NCBI GenBank assembly: GCA_051877895.1
Contig: JBJEJI010000058.1
Location: 1-42,990 of the forward strand
Origin: UBA3775 sp051877895
GTDB taxonomy: Bacteria; Bacillota; Clostridia; Lachnospirales; Lachnospiraceae
Direction of reading: 5' to 3'
Length of the DNA: 42,990 bases
The translations under genes were made by a program, and so were the position numbers. Under the pieces are notes generated by a model. The model had not been told where the DNA came from. It saw nothing but the letters and a program-made list of their open reading frames with translations, and did no database searches. Each line of letters opens with the position of its first letter. Positions within the stretch are counted from its first letter, which is position 1. Below are positions 24,516-32,701 of this stretch, piece by piece.

Positions 24516-25463
24516 ATGAAAAAAACAACTTTGGTAATTATGGCAGCAGGAATCGGAAGCCGTTTCGGTGGTGGAATTAAACAGTTGGAGCCGGTGGGAC
24601 CCTGCGGCGAAATTATTATGGACTATTCAATTTATGATGCCATAGAAGCGGGCTTTAATAAAGTTGTATTTATTATCCGAAAAGATATAGAAGAGGATTT
24701 TAAACGCATTATCGGCGACAGAATTGAAAAGTACATAGAAACAGAATATGTATATCAGGAAACTTCCATTGAAAGCTACGGTTTTGAAACTCCTGCAGAT
24801 AGGAAAAAGCCTTGGGGAACAGGGCATGCAGTACTGTCCTGTTATGGTGTTGTAAAAGAACCGTTTATGGTTATTAATGCAGATGATTATTATGGAAAGC
24901 AGGCATTTGTAAGTGTTCATGATTATCTGATAAACACTGACAGCAGTGTTCCCGGAACCTATTGCATGGCAGGATTTGTTCTGGGTAATACACTGAGTGA
25001 TAACGGAACGGTAAAAAGAGGCATTTGTAAAACAAACAGTAATGATTATCTCATGAGTGTTGAAGAATGTACGGAATTACGTGCAGTTGAAGGCGGAGTT
25101 GAAGGCAGAAACAGAGACGGAGAGTATTTTGTCATTCCTTACGATACCCCGGTTTCCATGAATATGTTTGGTTTCACTGAAGATTTCCTGGAACAACTTA
25201 AGGGTGGTTTTACTGAGTTTCTTGAAGGCCTTTCCACAGATGGAAAACTTGGAGAAAGGGCAGTAAGTGCAGAATTCTATCTTCCATCAATGGTAAGTGA
25301 ACTTATTGATAGCGGAAAGGCAGGAGTAAAGGTACTTACTACAACAGACCGCTGGATTGGAGTTACTTACAGAGAAGATAAGCCTATGGTTGTTGAAGCA
25401 ATCAATAAACTTGTTGAACAGGGAGTATATCCGGAAGGCCTGTTGTCAAAACCTATGCATTAG
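24516..25463 (+). CDS. Sugar-phosphate nucleotidyltransferase family protein
   Basis: A 315-residue protein of the NTP_transferase family (PF00483), with the N-terminal nucleotide-binding loop MAAGIGSRFGGGIKQLEPVG where the family signature is GxGTR-like and the downstream lysine binds phosphate. A metal-binding aspartate occurs in VINADDYYGKQAF. The motif GTGHAVLSC is where homologues have GTGHA or GTADA. ATG at 24516 is best supported (GAGGG at eight bases); ATG codons at 24501 and 24513 are alternatives. There is no C-terminal acyltransferase domain, so it is not GlmU. No sugar pathway gene is adjacent, so the substrate is unknown. It forms a run with recD2 (43-base gap) and comF (14-base gap). 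Confidence 0.85.
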   Translation: MKKTTLVIMAAGIGSRFGGGIKQLEPVGPCGEIIMDYSIYDAIEAGFNKVVFIIRKDIEEDFKRIIGDRIEKYIETEYVYQETSIESYGFETPADRKKPWGTGHAVLSCYGVVKEPFMVINADDYYGKQAFVSVHDYLINTDSSVPGTYCMAGFVLGNTLSDNGTVKRGICKTNSNDYLMSVEECTELRAVEGGVEGRNRDGEYFVIPYDTPVSMNMFGFTEDFLEQLKGGFTEFLEGLSTDGKLGERAVSAEFYLPSMVSELIDSGKAGVKVLTTTDRWIGVTYREDKPMVVEAINKLVEQGVYPEGLLSKPMH

Positions 25464-25477
25464 ATTTGGAGGAATTA

Positions 25478-26242
25478 ATGAATAAAAAAGAATATGATTT
25501 ACTGCGCAGGGTGGTTCGCGGCACAGTAAATCTTCTTTATCCTCCTGTGTGTCCCTTGTGTGACAGAACCCTGCCTCCCGGTGAGCAGGGAAGGCTGTGT
25601 AGTAAGTGTGCCGATAAAATCAAACCTCTTGCACAGCCGCTATGTATGAAGTGCGGCAGACAGCTGGATTCATTTGAACAGGAATATTGCGAACAATGCG
25701 GTAAGCATAAATTTCATTTTGAAAGAGGGTTCTCTGTATTTGGTTATGAAACTAACGTCAGGGAACTACTAATGAAGTTAAAATATAAACAAAGAAAAGA
25801 TATTGCAGAATTTTTCGGAAACTGTGCTGTGGACCTATACAGTACCAGTCTGAAGAGAACCGGTGCAAATGTTTTAATTCCGGTTCCGATTCATAAAAAA
25901 CGTCTAAAACAGAGAGGCTACAATCAAGCCCTGGCAATCGCAGAAATAATAGCAGAGAAATTAAATATGGAGTGTGTAGAAGATTTACTGGTGAGAACAA
26001 AACAGACAGAGGCACAGAAAGGACTTTCGGCTAATGAAAGACTTTTAAATCTCTATCATGCTTTTGATGTTGATACAGAAATCCTTTTGAAATGCAAAAA
26101 AAGGATGACTCTTGATAAAGTCATCCTTGTAGATGATATTTTTACAACCGGCAGTACCATAGAATGTTGTACTATGGTTTTAAAAAAATACGGAGTAAAA
26201 GAAGTATATTTTGTATGTGCCGCAGCAACCTATAAGTTGTAG
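25478..26242 (+). CDS. ComF family protein (ComFC-like phosphoribosyltransferase fold)
   Basis: A 254-residue ComF-type protein linked to DNA uptake and recombination in competent relatives. Two N-terminal zinc-ribbon-like cysteine sets are seen: CPLC...CSKC (Cys25, 28, 41, 44) and CMKCG...CEQCG (Cys56, 59, 71, 74). The C-terminal phosphoribosyltransferase domain has IPVPIHKKRLKQRGYNQA and the PRPP motif VILVDDIFTTGST (about 217-229). Start follows TTGGAGG, 14 bases after the preceding gene, so it is probably co-transcribed with recD2. No comFA helicase is present here. Convergent with cvfB, whose stop lies 14 bases after this one. Confidence 0.9.
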   Translation: MNKKEYDLLRRVVRGTVNLLYPPVCPLCDRTLPPGEQGRLCSKCADKIKPLAQPLCMKCGRQLDSFEQEYCEQCGKHKFHFERGFSVFGYETNVRELLMKLKYKQRKDIAEFFGNCAVDLYSTSLKRTGANVLIPVPIHKKRLKQRGYNQALAIAEIIAEKLNMECVEDLLVRTKQTEAQKGLSANERLLNLYHAFDVDTEILLKCKKRMTLDKVILVDDIFTTGSTIECCTMVLKKYGVKEVYFVCAAATYKL

Positions 26243-26256
26243 AAAATAAACCAGTA

Positions 26257-27117
26257 TCAGTCTTCCTGTTTGAGAGTGATACCTTTGTCAGAGATGGAGA
26301 TTTCTCCGTTTTTATAAAGTGTACCTATTGCTCTTTTAAAAGCGGCCTTGCTTAAACCGAAACGTGCTTTGATTTCTTCAGGAGTGCTTTTATCATGGAA
26401 CGGAAGGAAACCACCTGCTGATTTCAGTGAAAGCATAATCAGTCTGGCATCTGCATCCATCTGCAGGAAGGCTTTTTCACGACAGCTCAGTGTAAGTTTT
26501 CCGTCTTCTAAAACATTTACGACTCTGGCACTGATTTTGGCTCCTATTGGAATAGGATGAAACAATTCTTTTTTCGGAATAAGTGCAGAATAAAGATTAT
26601 CGACAGCAACAAAGGTGCCGAAATTTCCGCTTACTTCATATACAGTACCCGTAACTCGGTCATCCTTCTTATATGGAGAATTCTTGTGCAGATAGTGATA
26701 AACTTTCATGGTAGCACAGAGACGTCCTGTTTTATCAATATAAAGTGCTACAAGAACCTCTTCGCCCTTTTCGACTTTTTTTGTCTGCTCTCTGAAAGGA
26801 AGCAGCAGATCCTTACTGAGACCCCAGTCGAGGAAAGCTCCGATACGGGTAACTTCCTTGCATTTTAATACAGCTATTTCACCCAATGTAATCAGAGGAG
26901 CAGAAGTGGTTGCAACAGGTCTGTCTTCCGAATCCTTATATATAAATACATTTACAAGATCTCCGGTACAATAATCTGATGCCTGGTTTTTTGGAAGCAG
27001 AACATCCGGAACGTTTAATTCGTTTTCACTGTTTTCAGGTGGAAATACATCGGCAAGATATACTCCGTATTCTGTACTTCTTGTAACTTTTAATCTTTGC
27101 ATTATCCCCAGCTTCAT
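26257..27117 (-). CDS. CvfB-like S1 RNA-binding protein (YitL family)
   Basis: A 286-residue protein with S1-like RNA-binding repeats, known in Staphylococcus as conserved virulence factor B. The N-terminal and middle S1-type domains read VYLADVFPPE..., LKCKEVTRIGAFLDWGLSKDLLLPF (split over a turn near 90-113) and GTVYEVSGNFGTFVAVD (about 157-173). The C-terminus is a winged-helix domain including KARFGLSKAAFKRAIGTLYK and ending in GITLKQED, typical for the family. The start follows GGAGG. It is transcribed divergently from the CPBP gene and convergently with comF. Role in RNA metabolism is inferred from the family. Confidence 0.9.
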   Translation of the reverse strand: MKLGIMQRLKVTRSTEYGVYLADVFPPENSENELNVPDVLLPKNQASDYCTGDLVNVFIYKDSEDRPVATTSAPLITLGEIAVLKCKEVTRIGAFLDWGLSKDLLLPFREQTKKVEKGEEVLVALYIDKTGRLCATMKVYHYLHKNSPYKKDDRVTGTVYEVSGNFGTFVAVDNLYSALIPKKELFHPIPIGAKISARVVNVLEDGKLTLSCREKAFLQMDADARLIMLSLKSAGGFLPFHDKSTPEEIKARFGLSKAAFKRAIGTLYKNGEISISDKGITLKQED

Positions 27118-27266
27118 GGTTTTCCTCCGTTTTCAATCATTGGACTTTTGTATCTTTTCTTTGATATCCTGATTAGTATAACATAAAACAGTGCAAAATA
27201 ACAGAGAATTTGTTATACTAATAAAAACAAGAAAAAAGTCATTACTTGCGTTATCGGAGGAAAAAT

Positions 27267-28142
27267 ATGCAGGAATACAAAGAAGCGAATAAATTATATA
27301 TCTATACAATATTGTTCATATTGTTTGTTTCAGTTACCGGAATCAGCACTTTGACTGACAGCTATCTTATAAGCCTCAGCATTTCCCAGCTAAGTATGGC
27401 CTTGCCGGCTGTGGTTTATCTTGTTGGAAGAAAAAACAATATTTTAAATCGGCTGGGCCTTGGAAAGGTGAAAGTCATTCCGGTACTGTCATCTGTTGTA
27501 ATGGGATTCTCCATTATTCCGTTTATTAGTCTAATAAATACAGTTTCCATGTTTTTTGTACGTAATGTCACCGAAACAAAGGTAAGCGTTGCAGCAGAAC
27601 AATATCCTTTGTGGCTGATGCTGATTATTGTAGCTGTTCTGCCGGCCATGGTAGAAGAGTTATTATATCGTGGTATTTACTTTGGAGTTTACAGAAAAAG
27701 CGGTGTCCTTAAGGGAGCAATTATTGCCGCTCTGTTATTTGCTTTTATGCATGGGAATTTAAATCAGTTTGCCTATGCGGTTGTAGCAGGATTTTTATTT
27801 GCCATGATAGACTACGCAGGTGGCAGTGTGATTTATTCTATAATAATGCATGTAATCATTAATGGAACTTCTGTCGTTGCACTTTATTCAGATAAAATTC
27901 AACTGGGAATTATTCAGAAACTTGCTGAAGAAAAGGAATATACTTCACTTTGGGCTGCCTTTACGGATTTAGGTCCATGGGCTGCACTTGGACTTGTTAT
28001 CACAGCGGCCGGATACATGATTATCAGAAAAACAGGTAATACTGTAGAGGAAGAGACCAATGATTATCCGGTTGCAGATGTATATCTGGGCGTTGGAATT
28101 ATTATTATGCTTATTAATATTATTGCAAATGAAGTTTATTAA
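27267..28142 (+). CDS. CPBP family intramembrane metalloprotease (Rce1/Abi-like)
   Basis: A 291-residue membrane protease of the CPBP (CAAX protease and bacteriocin-processing) family with about eight helices. The three active-site motifs are intact: EELLYR (Glu130, Glu131, Arg135), FAFMH (His162) and HVIIN (His195, Asn199). The ATG at 27267 follows CGGAGG; an in-frame start at 27246 lacks one. No bacteriocin or peptide gene is adjacent, so a housekeeping or immunity role cannot be told. A TATACT -10 box is at 27214-27219 in the intergenic region shared with cvfB. The C-terminal helix reads VGIIIMLINIIANEVY, close to the thioredoxin reductase gene 60 bases downstream. Confidence 0.9.
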   Translation: MQEYKEANKLYIYTILFILFVSVTGISTLTDSYLISLSISQLSMALPAVVYLVGRKNNILNRLGLGKVKVIPVLSSVVMGFSIIPFISLINTVSMFFVRNVTETKVSVAAEQYPLWLMLIIVAVLPAMVEELLYRGIYFGVYRKSGVLKGAIIAALLFAFMHGNLNQFAYAVVAGFLFAMIDYAGGSVIYSIIMHVIINGTSVVALYSDKIQLGIIQKLAEEKEYTSLWAAFTDLGPWAALGLVITAAGYMIIRKTGNTVEEETNDYPVADVYLGVGIIIMLINIIANEVY

Positions 28143-28201
28143 ATGGTTTAACGTGCAATTGTAGTTGGAAACAAGTATCATGAAAAGAATGGAGGGATTC
28201 T

Positions 28202-29110
28202 ATGTATAAGGTGGTTATAGTAGGCAGTGGAATGGCCGGAATGACAGCGGCACTTTACGCTGCCAGAGCAGGAATTGAACATATCCTTATTGAAAAGGAA
28301 AGTTTTCCGGGTGGTCAGATTGTAAAGACTTCAGTAATTGATAATTACCCGGGATTTGAAAGAATTTCCGGCGCAGAATTAATACTTAAGATAAAGAAAC
28401 AGTGTGAAGATGCCGGTGTAAAGTCGATGAAAGGAAACGTTGTTTCTATTAAAAAAACAGTATCTGAAAAACAAAAATTTGAAGTTATTTTATCTGACGG
28501 ACAGACCCTTACATGTGAAAATGTAATCCTTGCAGTAGGTGCAAAGCCACGAACAATGGATGTTCCGGGAGAAGATTCTTTCGCAGGTAGTGGTGTATCT
28601 TATTGCGCAACTTGTGATGGTCCATTGTACAAAAAGAGAAAGACAGTAGTAATAGGTGGTGGAAACAGTGCACTGCGTTCTGCTTTGTTTTTATCTGAAC
28701 TGGCAGAAAAAGTGGTTATTGTACACCGCAGAAATGAATTCAAAGCCGAAGCACCTCTGGTAGAGAAGGCAAAAGCTAGAAGCAACATTACAATTATTAC
28801 CGACTCGGTACCGGAAAGTATTATTGGTGATGAAAGAGTATCTGCACTGGTTATCCGGAATGTGAATACCGGTTCAAAACAGGAAATATCCTGTGAGGGT
28901 ATTTTTGTTACAATTGGAAATGATCCAGATACTCAATCATTTGCAGACCTGGTAGAACTTGATGAACAGGGATATATAGTTGCGGGAGAAGATTGCGTTA
29001 CAAGTATTCCGGGAATATATGCAGTGGGAGATTGTAGAAGTGGAAGAATGAAACAGCTGGTTACTGCTGCCGCAGACGGAGCTGTTGCAGTTTCCATGAT
29101 AGGCAGATAA
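28202..29110 (+). CDS. trxB: Thioredoxin reductase
   Basis: FAD-dependent enzyme passing electrons from NADPH to thioredoxin. The 302-residue length is typical. Motifs: FAD site GSGMAG (8-13), PGG near 36-38, redox pair CATC (Cys135, Cys138), NADPH site GGGNSA (about 153-158) and the second FAD motif AVGDCRSG near 280. Start follows TGGAGGG. No thioredoxin gene is adjacent; a strong terminator follows and then the long gene-free stretch before secA. A ferredoxin-dependent flavin thioredoxin reductase, as found in some clostridia, is less likely because the NADPH loop looks intact. Confidence 0.94.
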   Translation: MYKVVIVGSGMAGMTAALYAARAGIEHILIEKESFPGGQIVKTSVIDNYPGFERISGAELILKIKKQCEDAGVKSMKGNVVSIKKTVSEKQKFEVILSDGQTLTCENVILAVGAKPRTMDVPGEDSFAGSGVSYCATCDGPLYKKRKTVVIGGGNSALRSALFLSELAEKVVIVHRRNEFKAEAPLVEKAKARSNITIITDSVPESIIGDERVSALVIRNVNTGSKQEISCEGIFVTIGNDPDTQSFADLVELDEQGYIVAGEDCVTSIPGIYAVGDCRSGRMKQLVTAAADGAVAVSMIGR

Positions 29111-29147
29111 AAACTTATAAATAGTATTAAACAAGAAATAGGCAAAA

Positions 29148-29183
29148 AAATAGTCCTTTTGACATATTAAAGGGCTATTTTTT
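29148..29183 (+). terminator. trxB terminator
   Basis: A 12-bp stem, AAATAGTCCTTT with AAAGGGCTATTT (one wobble), nine-base loop and T-run. A-rich 5' side makes it possibly bidirectional. Confidence 0.85.
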
Positions 29184-29463
29184 ATGAGACAATTGTAGAT
29201 TTGCTCAAATCGATATTATCAGAATGTGTAAAAAACAGCCCAAAAACTCAACTATCTTTGTAGAAAAAACTCAAATGGGGACAAAGACATGAAATTGGAA
29301 AATGAAAAATTGACCATACAATTGAACAAATTGATTTAAAAAAACGAATAAATTCCTAAAAAATCACAACTTCAAAAAAATGTAAACTTCCACTTGACAT
29401 TTTGGGGAAAAGTGTTCTCTTTTTCATTTTACTCACATAAAAATGGTGGATTAAACACAAAAA

Positions 29464-29562
29464 AGTGGATAAATTTACGGAAAACACAAGTTATCCACGG
29501 CTAAAAACCTTGAAAACATGCCCTATTTCATTTTATACACCAAGTTATCCACTTTATCCACA
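29464..29562. other. Cluster of DnaA boxes
   Basis: Consensus TTATCCACA (29554-29562), TTATCCACT (29545-29553, directly abutting it), TTATCCACG (29491-29499), TTATCCACT on the - strand (29464-29472), and TTATACACC (29533-29541). Five 9-mers with at most one mismatch to TTATNCACA within 99 bases. Confidence 0.8.
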
Positions 29563-29934
29563 TTTGATAGCCACTCATGTAGAACGAAAAATTTCGATTG
29601 ATGTCGAATTTTCCTTGATTTTACGATTCCACTTTAATTGGACTCAAATACTGTAAAAATATGTGGAAATGTGTAGACAAATATATGATATTTTTTGTAA
29701 AAATACCTCTAAATAGGCAAAAATCTTGATAAATCACGTCGAAAAAGACACAAAAAGGCAAAAATATGGCAAAATACAGGCGATTTTCCGGTGAGAAACA
29801 AGAAAAAAACAAAGACCAGCTTTATTCTGAGACGCATATTACTATTTTAAATTATAATGCCCATATATTTAGATAAAAAACTGGAAAATAATAAAACGGA
29901 ATGGTTTTTTTCCTATATTTAGGAAGTCTTTTCC

Positions 29935-29963
29935 TTTACATACCTTTACATAGATGTTATAAT
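29935..29963 (+). promoter_or_regulatory. secA promoter
   Basis: TTTACA (29935-29940), 17-base spacer, perfect TATAAT (29958-29963), 70 bases before the secA start. Confidence 0.85.
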
Positions 29964-29978
29964 GACCTACAAGGGAGA

Positions 29979-30004
29979 CCGAGGCTTGGCGAAGCCCGGC
30001 TTTT
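29979..30004 (+). terminator. Attenuator-like hairpin in the secA leader
   Basis: CCG-A-GGCTT-GGCG-AAGCC-CGG forms an eight-pair stem with one bulge, followed by CTTTTATT. It lies about 10 bases after the expected transcription start and before the ribosome site, so it could reduce or regulate secA expression. Confidence 0.5.
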
Positions 30005-30032
30005 ATTAGGAAAAGACCAATGGAGGAATAAA

Positions 30033-32606
30033 ATGGGTTTTGTAACTAAGGTATTTGGTACACACAGCGAACGAGAATTAAAACGTATATATCCTATTGT
30101 TGATAAAATTGAAGCAATGGAACCTGAGATGCAGGCAATGAGTGATGAACAGCTGAAGGCTCAGACAGCAAAATTTAAGGACCAGCTTGCTAAGGGGAAA
30201 ACACTTGATGACATTTTACCTGAAGCTTACGCAACAGTAAGAGAGGCCGCAAGAAGAGTTCTGGGGCAGAGAGCATACAGAGTACAGCTTATAGGTGGTG
30301 TAATTCTTCATCAGGGAAGAATTGCTGAAATGAAAACCGGTGAAGGTAAAACACTCGTTTCTACTTTTCCTGTTTATCTTAATGCTCTGGAAGGTAAGGG
30401 TGTTCATGTTGTAACAGTTAATGAATATCTTGCGACACGAGACAGTGAGTGGATGGGACAGGTTCACAGATTTCTTGGTCTGACTGTGGGAACAATCCTT
30501 ACAGGAATGGAAACAGAAGAAAGACAGGCAGCATATAACTGTGACATCACTTATGCAACAAATAACGAACTTGGATTTGATTATCTGAGAGATAACATGG
30601 TTATCTATAAAGAAAAACTGGTACAGAGAGGTCTTCATTTCGCAGTAATTGATGAGGTTGACTCCGTACTTATTGATGAGGCAAGAACACCTCTCATTAT
30701 CTCCGGACAGAGTGGTAAATCAACTAAACTTTATGAGGTATGTGATATTCTTGCAAGACAGTTGAAACAGGGTACTGCAACAGATGTTTCCAAAATGGAC
30801 ATGATTATGGGACAGGAAGTTGAAGAAACCGGTGATTATGTTGTAGATGAAAAAGAGAAGAATGTAAACCTGACCGAAGAGGGTGTTAAGAAGGTTGAAA
30901 ATTTCTTTAAAATTGACAACCTTGCTGATCCGGAAAACCTGGATATCCAGCATCACATTATTCTTGCCCTGAGAGCACACAATCTGATGCACAGAGATCA
31001 GGATTATGTTGTTAATGATAATGAAATTCTGATTGTAGATGATTTTACGGGGCGTATACTTCCGGGAAGAAGATACAGTGACGGTCTGCATCAGGCAATA
31101 GAAGCAAAAGAAAAGGTAAAAGTTAAGCGTGAAAATAAAACGCTGGCAACAATTACTTTCCAGAACTTCTTTAATAAATATGATAAGAAATGCGGTATGA
31201 CCGGTACTGCACTTACTGAAGAAAAAGAATTTAGAGAAATCTACGGCATGGATGTTGTAGAGGTTCCGACACACAGACCAATAGCACGTATTGATCTTGA
31301 TGATGCTGTTTACCGTACAAAGAGAGAAAAGCTTAATGCTATTGTTGAGCAGGTAAAACAGGCTCATGATAAGGGACAGCCGGTTCTGGTTGGTACAGTT
31401 ACTATTGAATCCAGTGAGGAAATCAGCAGACTGCTTCAGAAGAGAGGCATTCCTCATAAGGTACTGAATGCTAAGTTCCATGAGCTTGAAGCTGAAATCA
31501 TTGCGGACGCAGGTCAGGTTGGTGCAGTAACCATTGCAACCAACATGGCAGGCCGTGGTACGGATATTAAGCTTGGCGAAGGTGTTACAGAATTGGGTGG
31601 ACTTAAAATTATCGGTACTGAAAGACATGAGTCCAGACGTATTGATAACCAGCTCCGTGGTCGTGCCGGACGTCAGGGTGACGTGGGTGAATCCCGTTTC
31701 TATATTTCACTTGAAGATGATCTCATGAGACTTTTCGGTTCAGAAAGAATGATGCAGGTTTTCCAGACGCTCGGTATAGAAGAAGGACAGGAAATTCATC
31801 ATAAGATGCTTTCATCCGTAATTGAGAAGGCTCAGAAAAAGATAGAGGACAACAATTTCGGTTCCAGAAGAAATCTTTTAGAATTTGATATTGTAAACAA
31901 TGAACAGAGAGAAATCATCTATGAAGAGAGAAGGCGAGTGCTGAACGGAGAAAGCATGAGAGAGCCGATTCTTAATATGGTTAAAACAACAACAGAGCGT
32001 TTTGTTGACCATTGCATCGGTGATGATCAGCTTCCGGAAGAATGGGATATTAATGAACTGAACACATTACTTGAAGGTGTTTTCCCAATGGAGCCTGTAG
32101 TTCTGACAAAAGAAGAACTGGGTAAAATTAAGAAGAAAGATCTTAAAGAAATGCTGGTTGACAAGACGAGGGAAATGTATGAAGCCCAGGAGGCAAAATT
32201 CCCTACAGCAGATCAGTTCAGAGAGGTTGAAAGAGTTATTCTCTTAAAATCTATTGACCGTCGTTGGATGGTTCATATTGATGATATGGATCAGTTACGT
32301 CAGGGCATCGGTCTTCAGGCATACGGACAGAAACAGCCTGCACAGGAATATAAACTTCAGGGTTATGACATGTTTGAGGAAATGACACAGGGCATCGCCG
32401 AGGATACCGTTAAATCAATTTTGAACCTTAAGGTAGAACAGAAGGTGGAACGTGAAGAGGTTGCCAAGGTAACCGGTACCAACAGAGATGACACATCGGC
32501 ACCTAAAACTGTAAAGCGCAGCGGAAAGAAGATTATGCCAAATGATCCGTGTCCTTGCGGAAGCGGTAAGAAATATAAATTCTGCTGTATGAAAAAAGAA
32601 CAGTAA
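30033..32606 (+). CDS. secA: Preprotein translocase ATPase SecA
   Basis: Motor that drives proteins through SecYEG. The ATG at 30033 follows TGGAGG and opens with MGFVTKVFGTHSERELKR; 857 residues. The long upstream in-frame extension from 29901 covers the promoter and is not translated. Walker A KTGEGKT is at 101-107 and the DEAD motif appears as DEVDSVLIDEARTPL. GRAGRQGD marks the second motor domain. The C-terminus ends in the zinc-binding CPCGSGKKYKFCC (840-852), which contacts SecB or ribosome and lipid in relatives. Length is typical of Firmicutes SecA1. It has its own promoter and leader hairpin. Downstream is prfB. Confidence 0.97.
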   Translation: MGFVTKVFGTHSERELKRIYPIVDKIEAMEPEMQAMSDEQLKAQTAKFKDQLAKGKTLDDILPEAYATVREAARRVLGQRAYRVQLIGGVILHQGRIAEMKTGEGKTLVSTFPVYLNALEGKGVHVVTVNEYLATRDSEWMGQVHRFLGLTVGTILTGMETEERQAAYNCDITYATNNELGFDYLRDNMVIYKEKLVQRGLHFAVIDEVDSVLIDEARTPLIISGQSGKSTKLYEVCDILARQLKQGTATDVSKMDMIMGQEVEETGDYVVDEKEKNVNLTEEGVKKVENFFKIDNLADPENLDIQHHIILALRAHNLMHRDQDYVVNDNEILIVDDFTGRILPGRRYSDGLHQAIEAKEKVKVKRENKTLATITFQNFFNKYDKKCGMTGTALTEEKEFREIYGMDVVEVPTHRPIARIDLDDAVYRTKREKLNAIVEQVKQAHDKGQPVLVGTVTIESSEEISRLLQKRGIPHKVLNAKFHELEAEIIADAGQVGAVTIATNMAGRGTDIKLGEGVTELGGLKIIGTERHESRRIDNQLRGRAGRQGDVGESRFYISLEDDLMRLFGSERMMQVFQTLGIEEGQEIHHKMLSSVIEKAQKKIEDNNFGSRRNLLEFDIVNNEQREIIYEERRRVLNGESMREPILNMVKTTTERFVDHCIGDDQLPEEWDINELNTLLEGVFPMEPVVLTKEELGKIKKKDLKEMLVDKTREMYEAQEAKFPTADQFREVERVILLKSIDRRWMVHIDDMDQLRQGIGLQAYGQKQPAQEYKLQGYDMFEEMTQGIAEDTVKSILNLKVEQKVEREEVAKVTGTNRDDTSAPKTVKRSGKKIMPNDPCPCGSGKKYKFCCMKKEQ

Positions 32607-32626
32607 ATCACATACGACAACAGTAG

Positions 32627-32657
32627 TACAGCGTGGTTGTTAATCGATCGCGCTGTA
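32627..32657 (+). terminator. Weak inverted repeat between secA and prfB
   Basis: TACAGCG (32627-32633) and CGCTGTA (32651-32657) flank a 17-base loop and are followed by only three T. It may be a weak terminator or a leader structure of prfB. Confidence 0.35.
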
Positions 32658-32701
32658 TTTGGTTGTATTGGATTCTTAAAAACAATATATGGGAGGCAAC
32701 C

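Larger units (their letters stand above)
29111..30032. other. Long AT-rich gene-free region between trxB and secA
   Basis: 922 bases without a credible gene. It holds the trxB terminator, a very AT-rich stretch (about 29200-29460), the DnaA-box cluster (29464-29562), an imperfect hairpin AAAATTTCGA...TCGAATTTT (29588-29612), another AT-rich segment (29640-29900), then the secA promoter and a leader hairpin. A 63-codon frame at 29465-29656 overlaps the DnaA boxes, lacks a ribosome site and is not credible. Confidence 0.75.

Noticed and set aside
29465..29656. Small gene of 63 codons upstream of secA
   Set aside because: No ribosome site, overlaps DnaA boxes, and the composition simply reflects AT-rich intergenic DNA.
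29111..30032. Chromosomal replication origin
   Set aside because: DnaA boxes and AT-rich DNA fit, but dnaA, dnaN and rpmH are absent and genes on both sides run in the same direction, with no strand switch expected at an origin. Kept as a DnaA-box cluster only.
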